DNA of 64,000 nucleotides from Treponema sp. OMZ 798. Its GTDB lineage: Bacteria; Spirochaetota; Spirochaetia; Treponematales; Treponemataceae. Every line of letters starts with the position of its first letter. Position 1 is the first letter of the stretch. Positions 62,680 to 64,000 of the stretch are shown in pieces. The stretch lies in the NCBI RefSeq assembly GCF_024181385.1, contig NZ_CP051305.1:2542001-2606000 (forward strand), given 5' to 3'. Both the position numbers and the translations under genes were made by a program. The notes beneath the pieces are model-generated. The model saw nothing but the letters and a program-made list of their open reading frames with translations, ran no database searches and was not told where the DNA came from.

Positions 62680-63981
62680 TTAGTTTTCATTTAACAGCTT
62701 TTCCAAGCAAGGCTCAATTAAAAAAGCTTGTTTTATTTCTTTAAATTCCTCTTTGGCTTTTTCAATAAGTACCGTTTTAGTTTTTGAGTTATCATCAAGC
62801 TTTACAGCCTTGATTAAAATGTTTTTAGGAGTATGTTCCGTTTCGATAAATTCCTCTACGCTCACCCTATATCCTTCCGATTCGAGGAGTTTTCCTCTAA
62901 TTGTATCCGTCATAAGGGAAGCAAATTTTTCTGTAATAATACCGTAATCAAGCATAGGCGAAAAAGACTTTATAACCTTGTCCTTATTTTTACGTATTTG
63001 GGTATTAAGCTCATGCTGACAGCATGGAACTGCAAATATTATTTTTGCCTTACTTTTGATGGCCTTGGCTATAGCCAAGTCGGTAGCAGTATCGCAGGCA
63101 TGGAGGCTTATAACCATATCCGGATCCTTATCAAAACTGAATCGGCCTATATCTCCTACCTTAAATGTTAGCTTATTAAACTTACATTCTTTGCTTAAAT
63201 TATTACAAAAATCTATAACATCCTGTTTTAGATCCAAGCCGCATATCTTGACCGGCAACCTTTCAATTTCAGTCAAATAATAGTAAAGAGCAAAACTTAA
63301 ATAGGCCTTTCCGCAGCCGAAATCTACAATCTGCAGCTCCTTCTTTTCTTTTAAAATATCTTTTAATTCGGGCAAAACCGATTTTATAAATTCCAGATAC
63401 TTATTTATCTGCCGGAATTTATGATATTTGCTTTGAATTATTTTTCCTTCATCAGTAAAAAAGTTGAGCTTTTTTAAAAAGATAGGCATTTCGGAAGTGC
63501 TTAGAATATACTCCTTTTGCTTGTCATGCTCAAAAATTTCAGTTGACGATACATCTGCTTTATTTGTATGATTTTCTTTTTTTATAGCTTTTGTCTTAAA
63601 ATGAATAAGCCCCTTATTGTTTTGCAAAAAAATAAGCCAGTTTTTTGAAGAACTAAATTCTGCAATCTTAAAATCCCAAAAAAAACTTTCTAGTTCTTTT
63701 TGCAAATTTTGAGGTAAAATATTTTTATGAAAAGCCTTTGTGCCTTCAAAGATTTCAAGCTGATATTGTTCTTGATTTTTTAAAACGATTTTTCTCAATT
63801 TTATCTTTTGAATCGGTAAATCTTTTTTTACTGGTTTTGAAAAAAAGCCCGAAATAATATTGTTCCCAATACAAAGTGCTGCTGCCTTTTCTGCTGATAC
63901 TGTGTTCATAAGTTGCTCCGATGTTATCTTATCATAAAGCCCTGTCTGATACAAGACTGCAAAATGTTTCACGTGAAACAT
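62680..63981 (-). CDS. SAM-dependent methyltransferase-domain protein
   Basis: 433 residues. SAM-binding motif I is LQIVDFGCGKAYLSFALYYY; then KICGLDLKQDVIDFCNNLSK and ISLHACDTATDLAIAKAIKS, with a PCCQHEL motif. This pattern matches the Methyltransf_32 type (large domain). The substrate may be RNA; not known. The N-terminal 170 residues are an extra domain without clear family. Start codons lie inside parS 2: the protein begins MFHVKHFAVL, a start seen wherever parS overlaps a gene. Confidence 0.85.
   Translation of the reverse strand: MFHVKHFAVLYQTGLYDKITSEQLMNTVSAEKAAALCIGNNIISGFFSKPVKKDLPIQKIKLRKIVLKNQEQYQLEIFEGTKAFHKNILPQNLQKELESFFWDFKIAEFSSSKNWLIFLQNNKGLIHFKTKAIKKENHTNKADVSSTEIFEHDKQKEYILSTSEMPIFLKKLNFFTDEGKIIQSKYHKFRQINKYLEFIKSVLPELKDILKEKKELQIVDFGCGKAYLSFALYYYLTEIERLPVKICGLDLKQDVIDFCNNLSKECKFNKLTFKVGDIGRFSFDKDPDMVISLHACDTATDLAIAKAIKSKAKIIFAVPCCQHELNTQIRKNKDKVIKSFSPMLDYGIITEKFASLMTDTIRGKLLESEGYRVSVEEFIETEHTPKNILIKAVKLDDNSKTKTVLIEKAKEEFKEIKQAFLIEPCLEKLLNEN
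63965..63980. promoter_or_regulatory. parS: parS site 2
   Basis: TGTTTCACGTGAAACA again, perfect, lying over the first codons of the methyltransferase gene. Two exact copies 1.9 kb apart imply a real ParB cluster. Confidence 0.92.
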
Positions 63982-64000
63982 TTTATATTTTAATTATATA

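Overview
The window looks like the chromosome of an oral treponeme of the Treponema denticola / T. putidum group. The genes are AT-rich with clear Shine-Dalgarno sites. The CRISPR repeat and type II-A Cas proteins, the glycine reductase component C pair (grdC, grdD), a selenocysteine-type thioredoxin, tryptophanase and the treponeme-like dnaN-recF-DUF721 order all fit that group. The assignment is inference from remembered families; no search was run.

Layout. 1-5779: 3' part of cas9, then cas1, cas2 and csn2, with cas9 and cas1 each broken by one missing base. 5780-7709: CRISPR leader, a seven-repeat array with one duplicated spacer, a 615-bp insertion that split a repeat (TTAA duplicated), a stranded repeat-spacer remnant, and a gene-free stretch with three strong minus-strand promoters that may drive structured small RNAs. 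7710-9773: TetR regulator and MATE exporter with a palindromic operator. 9778-12700: ECF sigma factor locus read leftwards. 12853-16997: a gene stub, nrdB, a PerM-type permease, nagB and a YeiH-family permease. 17240-22253: chemoreceptor, tryptophanase and a neurotransmitter-symporter-family transporter, probably a tryptophan import and indole-forming module. 22340-27771: accessory genes including a frameshifted ATPase and a GC-richer SMP-30/MerR/SDR operon. 28078-32224: TetR plus two half-size ABC exporters. 32294-37948: a disrupted hypothetical gene, a PIN toxin-antitoxin pair, a decayed WYL regulator, a secreted nuclease and a large secreted protein. 38162-41228: grdC, grdD and the convergent selenocysteine thioredoxin. 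41383-46855: a sugar ABC importer. 46993-53340: rny, an ABC exporter, RhuM, Fic and macro-domain genes. 53441-55816: DnaA boxes, dnaN, recF. 56015-61402: an island of acetyltransferase, toxin-antitoxin, Fic and hydrolase genes. 61409-63981: DUF721/DciA-like gene, DnaA boxes, ogt, a methyltransferase and two perfect parS sites, so the replication origin region is close.

How parts work together. GrdC and GrdD make acetyl phosphate from the carboxymethyl-selenoprotein formed by glycine reductase, and the Sec-thioredoxin next to them could supply reducing power. Tryptophanase plus its transporter degrade imported tryptophan. The CRISPR-Cas locus looks damaged: the cas9 frameshift lies inside the RuvC-III catalytic motif, cas1 is shifted before its catalytic residues, and the array has been interrupted.

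A caution applies to the whole window. At least seven genes are broken by a single-base difference, mostly in a short homopolymer. Either this strain is losing accessory genes or the assembly has residual indel errors; the raw reads would decide. The broken state of cas9, cas1 and the others should be treated as provisional.
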